NCBI GenBank assembly: GCA_002205965.3
Contig: NADL03000603.1
Span: 124,001 to 188,000 of the forward strand
From: Kappaphycus alvarezii
Taxonomy: Eukaryota; Rhodophyta; Florideophyceae; Gigartinales; Solieriaceae
Direction of reading: 5' to 3'
DNA: 64,000 bases
Shown here: positions 33,305 to 44,904 of the stretch, one piece after another
How positions within the stretch are numbered: position 1 is the first letter of the stretch
Layout of the letters: each line of letters opens with the position of its first letter
Position numbers and translations under genes: made by a program
The notes under the pieces: generated by a model
What the model saw: only the letters and a program-made list of their open reading frames with translations
The model's database searches: none
What the model was told of the DNA's origin: nothing

Positions 33305-34480
33305 CTAAGAGTTGTTGCAAAAGTTCTCTGAAATATCACCAGAGCCAAGATCTGTTTCGAGAAACGGTAGTTCCGGGCTTTGGGACCGCCGAGCGTTGTC
33401 TAGCCGGGGTTCGAAAAAAGTATTTGCAGTCAGCCAACCACTGTCTGCACTTATCAACTGATCATTAGCTAGCCACTTAGAGTGCTTGATATTCCGGGCG
33501 TTGACACATTTCCGTCTGTGCTATCAACCTCGGGTAGCGCGATGGAAGTAGAGATACCCAATATGTCATTGACATTAGGAGCACCAGATAAAGCCCCGAA
33601 ATCGTTTTCCTGATGCGAGACTGGGGCATGAGCGTCGCAGAATGCTGGGTCAGCAACTTGAGGTAACGAATCTTTGTTGCCGAGCGACTGATTGAAGTGT
33701 TCATCTTCAACAATAGGTGGTAGTTCAGGTAAAGTCGTTTGAACATTCTCCAAGCGAGGTTGACTGTGATGCTTGGAGCCTCGCAACATCTGAACTTGCC
33801 GCTCAATCTCGATGGCATGATCGCGCCACATGGCTGCCTCCGCCTCGGCTCTTTGAATTTCCGCACGAAGACAGCGCTTCCGTCTTTTTCTGCAAATCCC
33901 TGAGAAGACAGAGCTGAGCACGGCGAAGGACCGATTCGTATACTTGCGATGCCTGGCTCGACTTTCTATTATTATAAAGGCGCCTTCTGTATTTTTCGTC
34001 ATTTGTCAAGCCTCTGCCCGAGAGCAGGGAGCAATTGGATTGGATTAGTCCATTGCGATATGCAGCAGATGTAATACTGGCATTCCGATCCAACTCCTGA
34101 TCACGGAAACGCTTGTACTCCTCTCTTGCTTCTGTCGCCAATTTGATGCAGTCTTCTTCGGCTTGAGTAAGATTAGAAGGGTTCTCGGAATTCAATCCAT
34201 GAATGCTGCAAAACTCGGCGGCGAATTCGGAGGCACTTGGATTTCGAGATCTTCTGGTTTGCGCTTGGAGAAAGATGGGTGAAGATGAGTCAAGGGTGGT
34301 TGGAGAAATGGCAGGTAGGACCTCTGGAAGATTCACGGGAACTACGACAGAGGATTGGACGAAAAGAGGAGGCTGAGGAACAGGTTCAAGAGGTGCTGGC
34401 TTGTTGTGATTGGGTAGGTTGGAATGTGGGAGGTCCGTGTAGCAGGCCTTTGTTGAACTTCATGGTTGGTAGGATGCATT
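33305..34480 (-). pseudogene. bZIP-like transcription factor gene, frame-broken
   Basis: The minus strand has an open frame (33803-34336) with a basic region EKYRRRLYNNRKSSQASQVY, in which N-x7-[SR]-like spacing of a fungal bZIP is visible. Leucine-zipper heptads follow and run into the second frame (33469-34002: LRAEIQRAEAEAAMW, IEIERQVQML). The switch occurs at a run of A, so a one-base indel is likely. A third open stretch with an acidic end (ETDLGSGDIS) reaches a stop at 33305-33307, and an N-terminal start MHPTNHEVQQ near 34480 is in yet another frame. The product would be a nuclear DNA-binding regulator. Whether it is a pseudogene, an intron-containing gene or a victim of assembly errors is open. 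It is not obviously a transposon part. Confidence 0.6.
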
Positions 34481-34499
34481 GCTGGTGGTGAACGTGCGG

Positions 34500-35810
34500 T
34501 GAGAAATTCAATCCAAGCGTAAAACGTTGAGTGCTTGGATACAGGCGTGGTTCGGAGAGTTAAAGAGAATGATATCGGGACCCGAGGTAGATGAAGACGT
34601 ATTTTGATGTGAAAGAACGTTTTCGCTACGAATTCGATTGGCGGGCGAACGTGGTCCAAATGAGAGGAATATCTTCTGTCAGTGTTAACTTGGGAAAAGG
34701 GGAAAGAAAACAAGACTAAAAGAAAAGAAGATGTGCTAGGAGGGATATTGTTCACGTGAAGAAACAATAGAGTGCAAGGCCGCTTGATTTTTTGAAAAGA
34801 CAACGATTGTTGACGGGATGTAATTATGAATTGAGGTCAGGGGAAGATTAAGGCAAAGGCGGAGGATGGTTGAATGTGAGTGTGAGTACTTGTCCGTCTG
34901 TTGTTTTGTCGTGATTGGGTTCAGTAGAAAGGGGCAGGGAAAACGGGATGGAATGGGGGGTATATAAAGACATAGGATGACGGCGGTTGGCCGGCTTGTA
35001 TCTGGATTATGTCGGGTGCGCGGGATAACTGTGATGGTGTTCGTGGAGGATGTGAGTAGCACCGAGGTTTGTTCACGCAGTGGCGTAGAACGTGTGGGAA
35101 GAAGTCGAGAGATAGTCATTTCAAGCATTTCGAGCACTTGTTCGGGCGCTCTGAATCAATTGAGATTGCAGAAAATCAGGTTAATTACAAAAATTTGCAC
35201 TATTTTTCTGAGGAGACAATGTCATTTGTGCTGGCCGGCTTCCTGGAATTCAATTTCTGCTGGCGATTTGTCGAGCCGGTGAGGGGAAGGGATTGTGCGG
35301 TCCAATGCGATACAGCACAGAACATCTGCACTGCAGGCCTTCTGTTACTGCAATGACGTATAGTACCTCCCTCTCGTTACGCAATGCCTACCTCCAAAAC
35401 TTCCCCAGTCTCCAGCCCTCCATAGTCTCGCGGTAAACACTCCTGTATTTCCCCTGTAATGGAATGTCTTTCAGGACCCGGCTACTGGTGCCGACGACTG
35501 TTTTGTTTAAATTTTTTTACAGTAATGTAAAATGTATTGTCCAATACGGTTAGGCAAGATCGGATTCGAACTGCCATATCGTACAATTTGACGGGATACC
35601 GGGGGCTAATGGGGGAATACCGAGGTATTAATTTACAGTACTGTTACAGATAAATTGGTTGATACGGTACCCAGTCAACTTGTATGTAGTGTAGTGGGTT
35701 AATAGGGTTAAATGGGGGAATTTCTGGTCTACATGGGGAAGTTTGGGCAGTTTTCCTGATGAAAGCAATACTGCAGAGCAGATGGGGCCTAAGTTGAGTA
35801 GCCGCGGAAC
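34500..35810. other. Intergenic region upstream of the bZIP-like gene
   Basis: No convincing gene. Open frames here are short and of biased composition. A plus-strand TATATAAAG at 34961 could be a promoter element, but nothing supported lies downstream. 35520-35720 is AT-rich with repeat L-like sequence and runs of TACAGTA. Confidence 0.4.
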
Positions 35811-35814
35811 TTTC

Positions 35815-37433
35815 CTTGAGAACGGATATTCTCTGGAACATACATACTTTACAGTACAGTACTTAAAAGTTGTGGCCAAGTGTCGCTAAAAACCCTTTCC
35901 AACAAACTGGCGTTAATCTGGACGAGTTCCGCCGCAAGACGAGCGAACAATGCTTGCTGCGCATCCACAATCGGGACAGCTGACCGTGCGGCAATGCCAG
36001 TCGCAACCCGTTGGCAAAGTCCAGAGCAGTCGTGTGCCAGCCCTCGCACGTGGAAACTGGAAGGGCAATGAAGCGATACAGAGAACCTTTGAACGTATCA
36101 AGTCGGTAAAGCGAGTGTTCTTGCCAAGGCGAGCACGGGTTGAGTGGGCATCACAACAGGGAGAGGGGAGGCGGTGCAGTGGATGACGGTTACTTGTATC
36201 TCCCGTTCTCTCCAAGGGGGAAAGTTGGGTGTTTTACTCTTGGAAGATATATCCGATCTATCCCATGGTTTTCCAGACAACCACAATCGACTCAAAAAAG
36301 GTATACCGACCAGTAATGGGGAAGGAACTAAGCTCCCTAAAATGCTACTTTCAGGCCAGCCATCAAGCAGGCCGCATTGGACATGACGGCTGCTGCAGCG
36401 TGCCTTTGCATCAAAACCCCCCGAACATTTCCGCACGTCTCCAGTGCCTCAAGCCAGGTTCCTTGGCACGTCATTTAGCACTGCACATGCATCCGGGTGC
36501 CAACCTCCAAGAGTAGAGATTGGCACAGGCACGAGCCAACCTCTGGTGGAGGTCGCGATAAAGGATTGATATCTTCTCTGCTTTGCATCTCCAAGCGCCT
36601 TGATGTCCGGGCGAACTGCACGGGCGCATTGTGGGGGCTCGATGACAGGGTGTCGGGCGGCTTTAGCGAGGTCTGCCGCAAACAACCGTGTTTACAAGTC
36701 ATGTCGCCACCCGCGGGTGAATCCATAGCTACAGCACAACGCGTGGCCACCGTACTGATCCGTGAGTGCCGTGCATCCCCCTTGTGGCAGTTTGAAGCTG
36801 GAGGAAACAGTGGTACCCGGCAATTGAACTGCAACCACGTCTTGTAATTGCGGTCCGAGATGTAGGTGCGCGGGCCAAGAGCCGGTTGACATGAAAGCCA
36901 GTCCTTCGAACCATCCACTGATAACGCGGCTCGGAATGCTAAGGTCCTCTCATCGGCCTTTGGCATGGCGTCAAAGGCCTTTTCCTTAACTGGAAGTTCC
37001 TTCCCCATTACAGTGTCGGTATATACCCTTTTTGAGTCGATTATGGTTGTCTGGAAACCCATGGGATAGATCGGATATACCTTCCAAGAGTAAAACACCA
37101 AAACGTTACCCCTCTTAACTGGCTGAGCGAGTTCCACTTGCCCAAACCGCTGCATTGAGCCGATAGCCGTGAACTGAGCAATCTTCCTGGGTGCCACTTG
37201 TGTCTTCCATTCGTCGTGCGTCCGAACTGCGGATTTGTAAGATTAGAGAGCAGTGTTCGGTAGTAAAGGGAGAAGGGTAGAGCACAAGGCACGCGTAAGG
37301 GGTACCGATGAAATGAATGCAGGGATCGCACTGAGCTTAGCGGAGCGGAGCACGGTGGAAAATGTTGGCTTGCGGGGCCTAAAGGGCGCAATATGTAGTT
37401 GTAATTCCCGAAAAGATACCAAGGTGGACCGCT
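35815..37433 (-). mobile_element. Composite LINE (families C and E), copy 2
   Basis: Minus-strand ORF2 C-terminus of LINE C (36450-37230) contains SKDWLSCQPAL, YISDRNYKTWLQ, then in another frame LTDQYGGHALCC (zinc/His block), KAARHPVIEPP, RPDIKALG and STLGGWHPDACAVL. The LINE C tail (36226-36430) follows, then the family E C-terminus (35815-36225) with SAVPIVDAQQALF and NASLLERVF. Its 5' limit near 37433 (TTTTCGGGAATTAC) coincides with that of copy 3. A LINE C tail is nested at 36996-37113. Confidence 0.75.
36996..37113 (+). mobile_element. 5'-truncated LINE C tail nested in LINE C
   Basis: It is flanked by perfect 9-bp repeats CTTAACTGG (36987-36995 and 37114-37122). The empty site can be seen in composite copy 1 around 31700. 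Its 3' end has the usual AAAACACC tail. Confidence 0.8.
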
Positions 37434-37475
37434 GATTGCGACGCGGGGGGATTCGGGTAATATATATTTGGAAAG

Positions 37476-37614
37476 AGGGAAGATTTGGGTGTTTTACTCT
37501 TGGAAGATGTACCCGATCTATCCGATAGTTTTCCAAGCAACCACAATCGACTCAAGGTATGCAGACACAGTAATGGATAAGGAACTACACTCCCTAAAAG
37601 GCTACCTTCAGGCC
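37476..37614 (-). mobile_element. 5'-truncated LINE C tail with 12-bp target duplication
   Basis: A 139-bp tail segment is flanked by perfect repeats ATATTTGGAAAG (37464-37475 and 37615-37626). This is the clearest sign of target-primed insertion in the window. Confidence 0.85.
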
Positions 37615-37699
37615 ATATTTGGAAAGTAATACCATTCCTGAAGCAATAGCGCAGACGAGGCCTAATTTGAGTATCCATTGGTATATCTGTTGGGGTTTG

Positions 37700-38266
37700 A
37701 GTTTATTCGTGGTAGATCTTTACGAGTTGTACAATACGGAACAGAAGCGTGCGTGGGTACTCAAAAATAAAGTACGAATGCGGGCGACGGGTGGAAACCT
37801 GTCGCGCCTGCATCACCTAGAGACTAAACCCAAAACGGCTAACGAAGTCGCGAAGCTCCTGTTGAGGGGAGGAACCGCGACGAGAAGCAGCGAAGGAAGC
37901 AAGGCGGCGGAAGAAACCCTGGCCGTCGTCGCCCAAGATGCCATAGATATCAATCCCGACAGGGGAGAGGAGGATATCGTTTTGGTCGCAGTAAGTGCCG
38001 TAATGATGAGGTTTCTCGCGCTCTGTGAGTGTCGCGGCAACGCGTATGGTAACTGTACTTGGAGAGATGTGGCGACGCGCAGAGGGGTGCGCAAGCATAA
38101 AATCGGCGACGATATCAGTACTTTGAAGCCCATGGGAAGCGGGAATGTAAATATCCATTCATAACGCTAGGGACTCCGAATGCACAGACGAATTGGGAAC
38201 ATGGTAGAGTAGCGGATGCTCGACGTGGGCGACGATCCCAACTTCCTTACAGAAGCGGGCGAGGAC
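37700..38266 (-). mobile_element. LINE B fragment, copy 1
   Basis: This matches 52830-53350. The minus strand is open for 113 codons (37817-38158) with GIDIYGILGDDGQGFFRRLA and an ELRDFV segment, the last part of a LINE ORF2. Upstream codons match the HPLL block of copy 2. It is cut at 38266 by a family A LTR. Confidence 0.7.
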
Positions 38267-39075
38267 AGATAGGGATAAATCTTCAGGATAAGAGATACTC
38301 AGAACCAATACTCCAAGAAGGAGGTGTTGTAATATTGACAAAGGTAATATGAACAGATGAATGAACAGATAGTTCAATGACCGATGTCCTTCTCTTGTTT
38401 ATTATGTTCGAAGTTTAGTCGCCCATTCGTACCTTATCTTCTAGTCTCCTCTGTTTTCAACATCAAGATCAATCAACGCCGGCGGACGTGAATTGGGGTA
38501 TTGTCAGTTGCACGCATGTGAAGTGCATGTGTCAGTTTCAAACAGGTGTCATACCAAAGGTAGATATGTAGCTTAGACTTATCACCCATGCGTTTTCCAT
38601 CACACACACGTGTCACATCGTGTATGGCATTCCAAATGACTGCCACCGCCTACACGCGTCGATCCGCATGAGTGCCCTGAACAGTTAAGACGTCACCGGC
38701 TCGTTTATTAACTGTTGTCACAATATTTGGCCTAAATCGAAAGTAGCAAGAGGTGCCAGTGACCGTTTTGTCATCATGTTGCAAGCGACAAAAGTGATAC
38801 TGTGGTATAGTATAGCGAGTAAAAAGAGATGAGTAAGAAAGGCAGTTGAGAGGGCTACAAGCTAGTCACAACTTCCTACTACTCTGGACTTGGCTTGAAC
38901 TTGTCCGCCAACTTGCTTGTCCTTCACAAGAGGGAGCACTTTACTCAGCTTATATAGACTTTTGGGATAATCTTAAAGCCTCAAACAAACATACGAAGTA
39001 CCAAAATATGCATCAAGTGGAATCATTTGAGCGGAAAAGACTAACAGCAGGTACTATCAGGGCAAATATCTACAT
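38267..39075 (-). repeat. Decayed family A-type solo LTR, 5' (U3) end lost
   Basis: Homology to the family A LTR starts at GATAGGGATAAATC and continues, after a 447-bp insert, from 38777 to about 39075. The TATA region (GCTTATATAGACTTTT on the plus strand, about 38948) is recognisable. The last 350 bp or so of the LTR (its U3 start) is absent. It interrupts LINE B. Confidence 0.75.
38330..38776. repeat. Solo LTR of another family nested in the LTR
   Basis: The 447-bp insert is flanked by perfect TGTTG repeats (38325-38329 and 38777-38781). Read on the minus strand it starts TGATGACAAAACGG and ends CTTTGTCAATATTA, which fits TG...CA with one change. No coding content is seen. Confidence 0.6.
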
Positions 39076-39369
39076 TATTTGTTACAAGCTTAGTTATTAA
39101 ATGTTCAGCACTCCAGGGTAGTTCAATATAGGGCTGTTTCTTGGAAGAACGAAAAGAGCAGCAAAAGCTTTTCTGGAATCCTCTTGTATGTCCCATTTAT
39201 ACTAATCTTTGTCGTCCTCGTCTTTCTCTCCGAAATCGTTAATCAAGTCGGACATGGGGAGAGAGATTTGGGTACTATAAATTGGGTTTGTAAAATGGGG
39301 TTGGTCCCTTTGACTTAATACAAGTGGGATATGGGGTGAAATGGGTATTTTTACTCAATTTACTGATGA

Positions 39370-39735
39370 CACATGCTAATGGCGTAAATACAGGTTGGTC
39401 TAAAGAAATTTATCTTTCTTCCACCACTATTGCCTTTCCATCAACCACATTACCAGCACAGTGAATTCCAGACCATGCACAGTCAAATCCTTGGCTACCT
39501 CTGCGCACTTAATAACCTCATCCGCACGCCCACTTGACAGCCTACCACAGAAGCCTTCGGATTGAATATGATAGGGGTGGTTTGTATAGAGAATAGGGGC
39601 TGCTTATCTCGACTGGAGACGTGCGAGATGGTTTAGGTTGTATCGTATGGTTCGACGCAGGCTTTTTAGCGTTGTATACCAGTGGTGGGGAAGAAATGTG
39701 AAGTAAAGGGAAGAAGAGCCAGAAAAATTCCAAAA
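39370..39735 (+). repeat. Repeat FG, copy 2 (partial)
   Basis: It is similar to 31850-32190, sharing GGTTGGTCTAAAG and then TAATAACCTCATCC and surrounding bases. It ends around 39735. Confidence 0.5.
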
Positions 39736-39739
39736 AATA

Positions 39740-41070
39740 CTATGGTTGGTTTATGAGTGCTACAAAAGTTACGATATGAGTGATATGATCCTATTCACTC
39801 AAAACGTTCGGAATGATCTGCAATACAAATGACGGAGGGTGTCCACCAACTAGGGAGTATCTAAACAGCCAAGTCAATAAGCAGGCCACCAAGGCAGTTA
39901 GGGGCCACCATCAAGGCGGCGTGTCTTTAAAACATACTCTGTCTTTACCCCCTTTTATTACCATCGCTAGAAGAGTCTGACGGCGAAGTAAATTACTCCA
40001 TCATTTCCCACCTTTGAAGAAAAGTCCTAGTCACCCTGGAAAATTGATCCAAGGTTCGGTTATTACAGTTATTAATCCCTCTATGTCTCCTCTCGTTCAA
40101 ATTACCGCCGATAATGATCAATCAGATCTTAGATTTAGGGTACAACATTTATTGATGTGCTAAAATATACGAGGGAAATGTTTTTAGTGTTCTACTCTTG
40201 GGCGATATAATCCATCTGTCTTAAAGTCTTGCAGGCACTCGAAAGCTACTCAACAGTGCTGCACTGTGAAAATTGAAAAAAAACTTTACAAATATTGGAA
40301 AACTATTTATTTGGTTTAAAATAGCGAATACAGTTACTTCAAATTGTGGAACAAGTTTTTTCAGAGGCCAACAAATTTTTTTATTTTGAATCTTCGAAAG
40401 TAATTCCATCTATTTTTCACTGGACCATGTTTTATACTGTATTACACGAGAACCTCCAAGAGTGGATATACGGATAGACAAGAGCTTACCTGTTACCAAA
40501 ATTGCGATAACATATTCATAACTTCTATGCTTCGCGGAGACGAACGCATTTAGCGATATAGGCGGACTAAAATGTGTGTAGTAATCGGGATGTTAGAAAT
40601 CTTTTAATTTTTTATATCCGTAAGTGTTTGCCAGGAATGATACTCTATAACTATATACTTTTGCTCAATAGCCCAAAACTCTACAGTGCTTTGGCTAAAG
40701 TATCCACCTACAGGTTCTGAAACGGAAAAATACGGAAAACTAGGAATAAAGTCGACGTTTATTGACAGAGCAAAGTGAACCGATCTCACACAACCAATTT
40801 CATTACAGAAAATTTTGTTTTTATCGAGCTCTACCGTTGTTTAAACGAAAAAAGGTTTCCAATAAAAAGTGAGCGCTACAATTTCTCCTCATATGAAAAA
40901 AGGGTCCGATGGACACTGAACGGGGCACGGGGTGCCAATCTCAATTTTGAAACATATAAGTATCAATTCAGTTCTCTTACTGTCATTGGGAGCAGTGATG
41001 AAGAATATTAGAATTCTCTTTACCAAAATTTCCCTATAGTCATTCTCGTCCTAAAATTACACTTTTAGTC
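39740..41070. other. Stretch without recognisable gene
   Basis: AT-rich. 40175-40260 resembles a diverged LINE C tail (minus orientation: GTGTTCTACTCTTGGGCGAT and what follows). Otherwise no coding pattern, tRNA or repeat match was seen. Confidence 0.4.
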
Positions 41071-41077
41071 GTTTCAT

Positions 41078-41205
41078 GGCAATGAATGTGTTTGTTTAAC
41101 ACTTATAAGTCGTCGAAAAGTCTATCTATGCAAAGTAAACTGCTTTTTCCTGGAGACAACAAGCAGATTGGGAGTCAAACTCGAACTAAAACCTTTGATT
41201 AGCTC
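41078..41205 (+). repeat. Decayed family A-type LTR fragment
   Basis: GTGTTTGTTTAACAC, AAAAGTCTATCTATGC and AAGTAAACTGCTTTTTCC align with the TATA-to-R part of the family A LTR. The rest of the LTR is not seen. Confidence 0.6.
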
Positions 41206-42230
41206 TTAGGATACCGGAATTCCCCGTGATCTCCTCATCGAGGCTGTTTTTGGTAAAGATCTCTTTGCAGTAATTCTTTTCGTCGCGTTGACGATACCTC
41301 TGATTTTATAATCGATATCTGATGGGCTTTCAAGGATAACACTGAAATTATCGGAAGCCTCCAAATCCTTGGCTCTCGCTGCAGTCCAGCATGTAGCCTC
41401 AAATTCCTCAAACGCCCGCAAAGTGTGCCGCGGTGATCGCGGTGCGGATTTTCTCGCTTTTAAATGCTCTTGGACCGAATTTATGACAGTAAGAGCACAA
41501 TCCAGGAGCATTTCTCTGTGAACGGAAGAAAATGATCTGTGATTATATAGAAAGTTACTTTCTTATGCTTGACGACAAGATAAAACGGGAAAGGTTCTCA
41601 GCGTGGCATCTACCTTATCCCCGATATTTGTTGAGCGATCAACCGGAAAAGACTAGGAGCCTTGCCGGTGGTACTTCCATAACTTGAGCCGAGAATCTAA
41701 AAAACGCAAATATATTGGCGTGAAGGTATTCATAGCCTGCAATAGACCGGAAAGATTTTTCGGTCCTCGAAGCGACAAAAACTGCTGCAGCTTTTCAAAT
41801 CGACCTGAAAAACTTTCAAAGAGTCGGAATCTTGCGATATCATCGATAACAGCATTCTCTTACAATCACTTCTATTCTTTCTAAGAGTCCTTCATGTATT
41901 AAATCTCGAGTTCTACTATTTTTCTGTATGTATGATGTCCTAGAGTTCTTCTTGTTCTGCGAAATTTTCGAAACACATCACATTGGCAATAGCTTAGTTC
42001 TTGGCATTTTCGGTCAGCTCTCCCTGAAGTGCAAAGTAATTGTAATAGAACTCGAACACGAGGCTAAATAGGTGTCCGAGTAGGGATAATGCCTTATCCC
42101 TTCTGGAGTTCACGGCTACCACAGCATTTTCGTTAAAGATGAAGAAAATCTTCACATCGCTATTTCCGTCATAACCGATGGAATTTACTCCAGAGGAAGA
42201 GGTTCTCTATAAGAGTACCATGAAATTGTT
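41206..42230 (-). CDS. Possible multi-exon host gene, unknown function
   Basis: Three or four minus-strand segments look coding. 41975-42215 has IFFIFNENAVVAVNSRRDKA and SLVFEFYYNYFAL. 41640-41870 includes FRLFESFSGRFEKLQQFL. The 101-codon stretch 41206-41511 is rich in Ala, Glu and Lys and contains CALTVINSVQEHLKARKSAP. Short introns are plausible: acceptor sites TTCCGTTCACAG (about 41515) and GCGTTTTTTAG (about 41700), donor AAG-GTAGAT (about 41605), acceptor CTTATAG (about 42215). The exact exon chain and start are not resolved. No family is recognised. It could instead be a decayed gene. Confidence 0.35.
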
Positions 42231-42239
42231 AGAAAACAA

Positions 42240-43385
42240 AGAAATAGATTATTTGTGATTTTAAGAAGGAGGATGGGTACTGTAGTTTCGTGTGTACACG
42301 GTCTTTTCGCCACCAACGGTCAACACGACTTACGTGGCACTCGCGGGTGTGGCTGAACGTTCCAGAGTCACACGCCCAGAGGCCGACAATAAATGAAACT
42401 AACTAGAATACTTTAGAAAATAATAGAAAATAACTCTAGAGTGCAGCAGTTGATTAACTCGGAAACCGCCAAAAACGACATGCAAGTAGCAGAACGTGGG
42501 GATTTCCGCGACCCGCCTGGAACTACCAACAAGGGCTTCCTAATACGTGTATATTTTACTTAGGAGTGACGACATCAAGAGGATCTGAGACACTTGTCCA
42601 CGGTACACAGAGACTTTACAAGAAGCATAGCAAATCGGCGAAAGTATTCACTGTTAACCGTTGACCTTCGAAACGGCTTCAACTTGGTCAGACAGTGCGT
42701 TTTTTTGAAGTAGGCCCAGCACATGTTCCTAGAGCTCTTACCTTCGGTCCAATACACGTACGCGGTAAGATAGGGTAATATGTGGTGTGGGGATTATGTG
42801 CTTTGGAGCGTGGTAGCCGTGCAGAACGGGGATCCGAAGGGTCCACTTCTATTCCCCCCTTTGCTGCTAAAGGCCCGCCCAGAAAATGTGGGCACCACCA
42901 CAAGCAGGCCTGCTGTACTCATTCAGCTGTAGTACGTAGACGATGGTATGTAGTTGGCACCCATGAATCCCTTCGAACGACACTACAGTTCCTCTTCTTC
43001 CCGGAGACGCGCAGTTTGGGTTTTTATTTCCGCGTGGAAGAGTGTGCTGTCTAGTCACCAACCACCCTCCTCCACCTGTTTAGCATCCTGTCCCATGTGA
43101 GCTTCGCCAGGACTGTACCGATGGGACAGTCGTGCTCCGTGACCGCATCGGGTCGGAACGTTTCATGGAGCAAGATTTCTCAAAGTACGTCACTTCGTTA
43201 CAGACTCTCCTCAAATAGCTGTTAGCATGGGAGGATACTCATTTGACACTCCACTTACTGCATATCTGCTTTGGTGTATGTCGTATCAACTAACTGTTAC
43301 GTGTAGTTCCCCCTCATTCCACTCTTAAGGAAGCACCTGATTTCGACACCGCTGTTGAAAACATGCTGCAGGGGTTGATGGGCGG
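42240..43385. other. Stretch without recognisable gene
   Basis: Open frames at 42688-43061 on either strand lack a domain pattern and overlap each other. No repeat match within the window was noticed. Confidence 0.4.
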
Positions 43386-43875
43386 GGGTCGGGGCCGACA
43401 CTTTTCGGGAATTACAATTTCTTACTGCGTACTTTGGGCCACGCGAGCCAACATTTGGCGTCGTTCTCCACTCCGCTAAGGTCACAGCTACGGCTGCCTT
43501 CCAATCCTCTGTATCTCTCACGCGTGTCCTGCGCTCTACCCTTCTCCCTGTGCTACCAAACACTGCTCTCCAATCTTACACATCTGCAGTTCGGACACGT
43601 GAAGAGTGGAAGGCACAAGTTGCACCGGAGAAGGTTGTCCAGTTCACGGCAATCGACTCAAAGGCGGCGGCTTGAGCACGAAGAATTCGCTTTTGCAGAT
43701 AAGGAAAAGGCCATTTACGCCATGCCAAATGTATATGAGACAATTGTTGCATTCTGAGCCTCGTTGTCAGTGGATGGTTGCAAGGACTGACTTTCCGGCC
43801 AACTAGCTCCAGGCCAGGCACCTACATCTCGGAAGCCAATCAAAAGATGTAATTTTAGTTGTACGCCAAGGTACC

Positions 43876-44593
43876 TGATAGGGGTAAATCGTCAGAGTAG
43901 GAGATAATCAGAACCAACTACCCCAAGAACGAGGTGTTGCGAGCGACAAAAGTGCTACCGTGGTGTAGTTGAACGAATAAAAAGGAGCGTATATGGAAGA
44001 GAGTTGAGAGGGCTACAAGCAAGTATGGAAGGGGCAGGGTCTACCACTGATGCTCTGCGAACAGCTTAGGAAAAATTTTTCTTGGGTCTGAAGTTGACTC
44101 TCAACTTCCTACTACTTGGAGCTTGACCTGAATTTGTCTGCCAACTTGCTTGACCTCCCCTAGAGGAAGCATCTTACTCGGTTTATAAGACTTTTTGAGT
44201 AACCCTAAAGTCTCAAAAAAATACTAAGAACCATAAAATGCATTCACGGGAATCGTGTGAACCATAGAGACTATTAGAAGATATTTCCTCAAGGGAAATA
44301 TCTAGGTGCCATACCCATGAAATCCACCATCGGCCAGGGGTGGGAATTGATGTGGCCATTATATAGACCATTCAGAGTCACTCGTAGTATCACCCACAAC
44401 CTGCAACTGTACTGACATCTACTATGACAGAGTGTCCTAAAATAAAAAAATCAACCGATGAATTTGCCACACTCACCCAAATTAAAAATATCTTGCAAAT
44501 TCAAAAACTGTAAAAATATCTTCCCAATTCCGACACTGTATACAATTAAGGTCCTCATCTAGATTTGTTTCGTGTGCGAATTTGCGCACATCT
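43876..44593 (-). repeat. Family A solo LTR with target duplication GTACC
   Basis: It is 718 bp, from TGATAGGGG to GCGCACATCT (last base changed from A). The perfect 5-bp repeat GTACC is at 43871-43875 and 44594-44598. The flanking LINE C reads through once it is removed. It is the remnant of recombination between the two LTRs of a former full element. Confidence 0.95.
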
Positions 44594-44904
44594 GTACCAT
44601 TGTTTCCTTCCGCTTTAAGATGCCACAAGTGGGGATGCACGGAACTCATGGATCAGTATGGTGACTAAGCGCTGTGGTGTGCCTTTGGATCAACCCGCAG
44701 ATGGCGGCACGACTGGCTATCACGGTTGTTTGTCGCAGACCTCTCCAAAGCCGCTCGACGTCTTTTCCTCAAACCCCACAGCCCGACCATGCAATTCGCC
44801 TGGAGAGAGGCAAACGCAAGCCGCAGCAGCCATCATGCCCAATGCGACCTGTTTGATAGATGGCCTGAAGATAGCATTATAGGGGCCCAGTGCCTTCCCA
44901 ATTA

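Noticed and set aside
34977-35356. Plus-strand frames downstream of a TATATAAAG motif
   Set aside because: They are short, without homology or conserved pattern. The TATA alone is not enough.
42688-43061. Open frames on both strands near 42.8 kb
   Set aside because: They overlap each other, and neither has a domain, signal peptide or repeat match.
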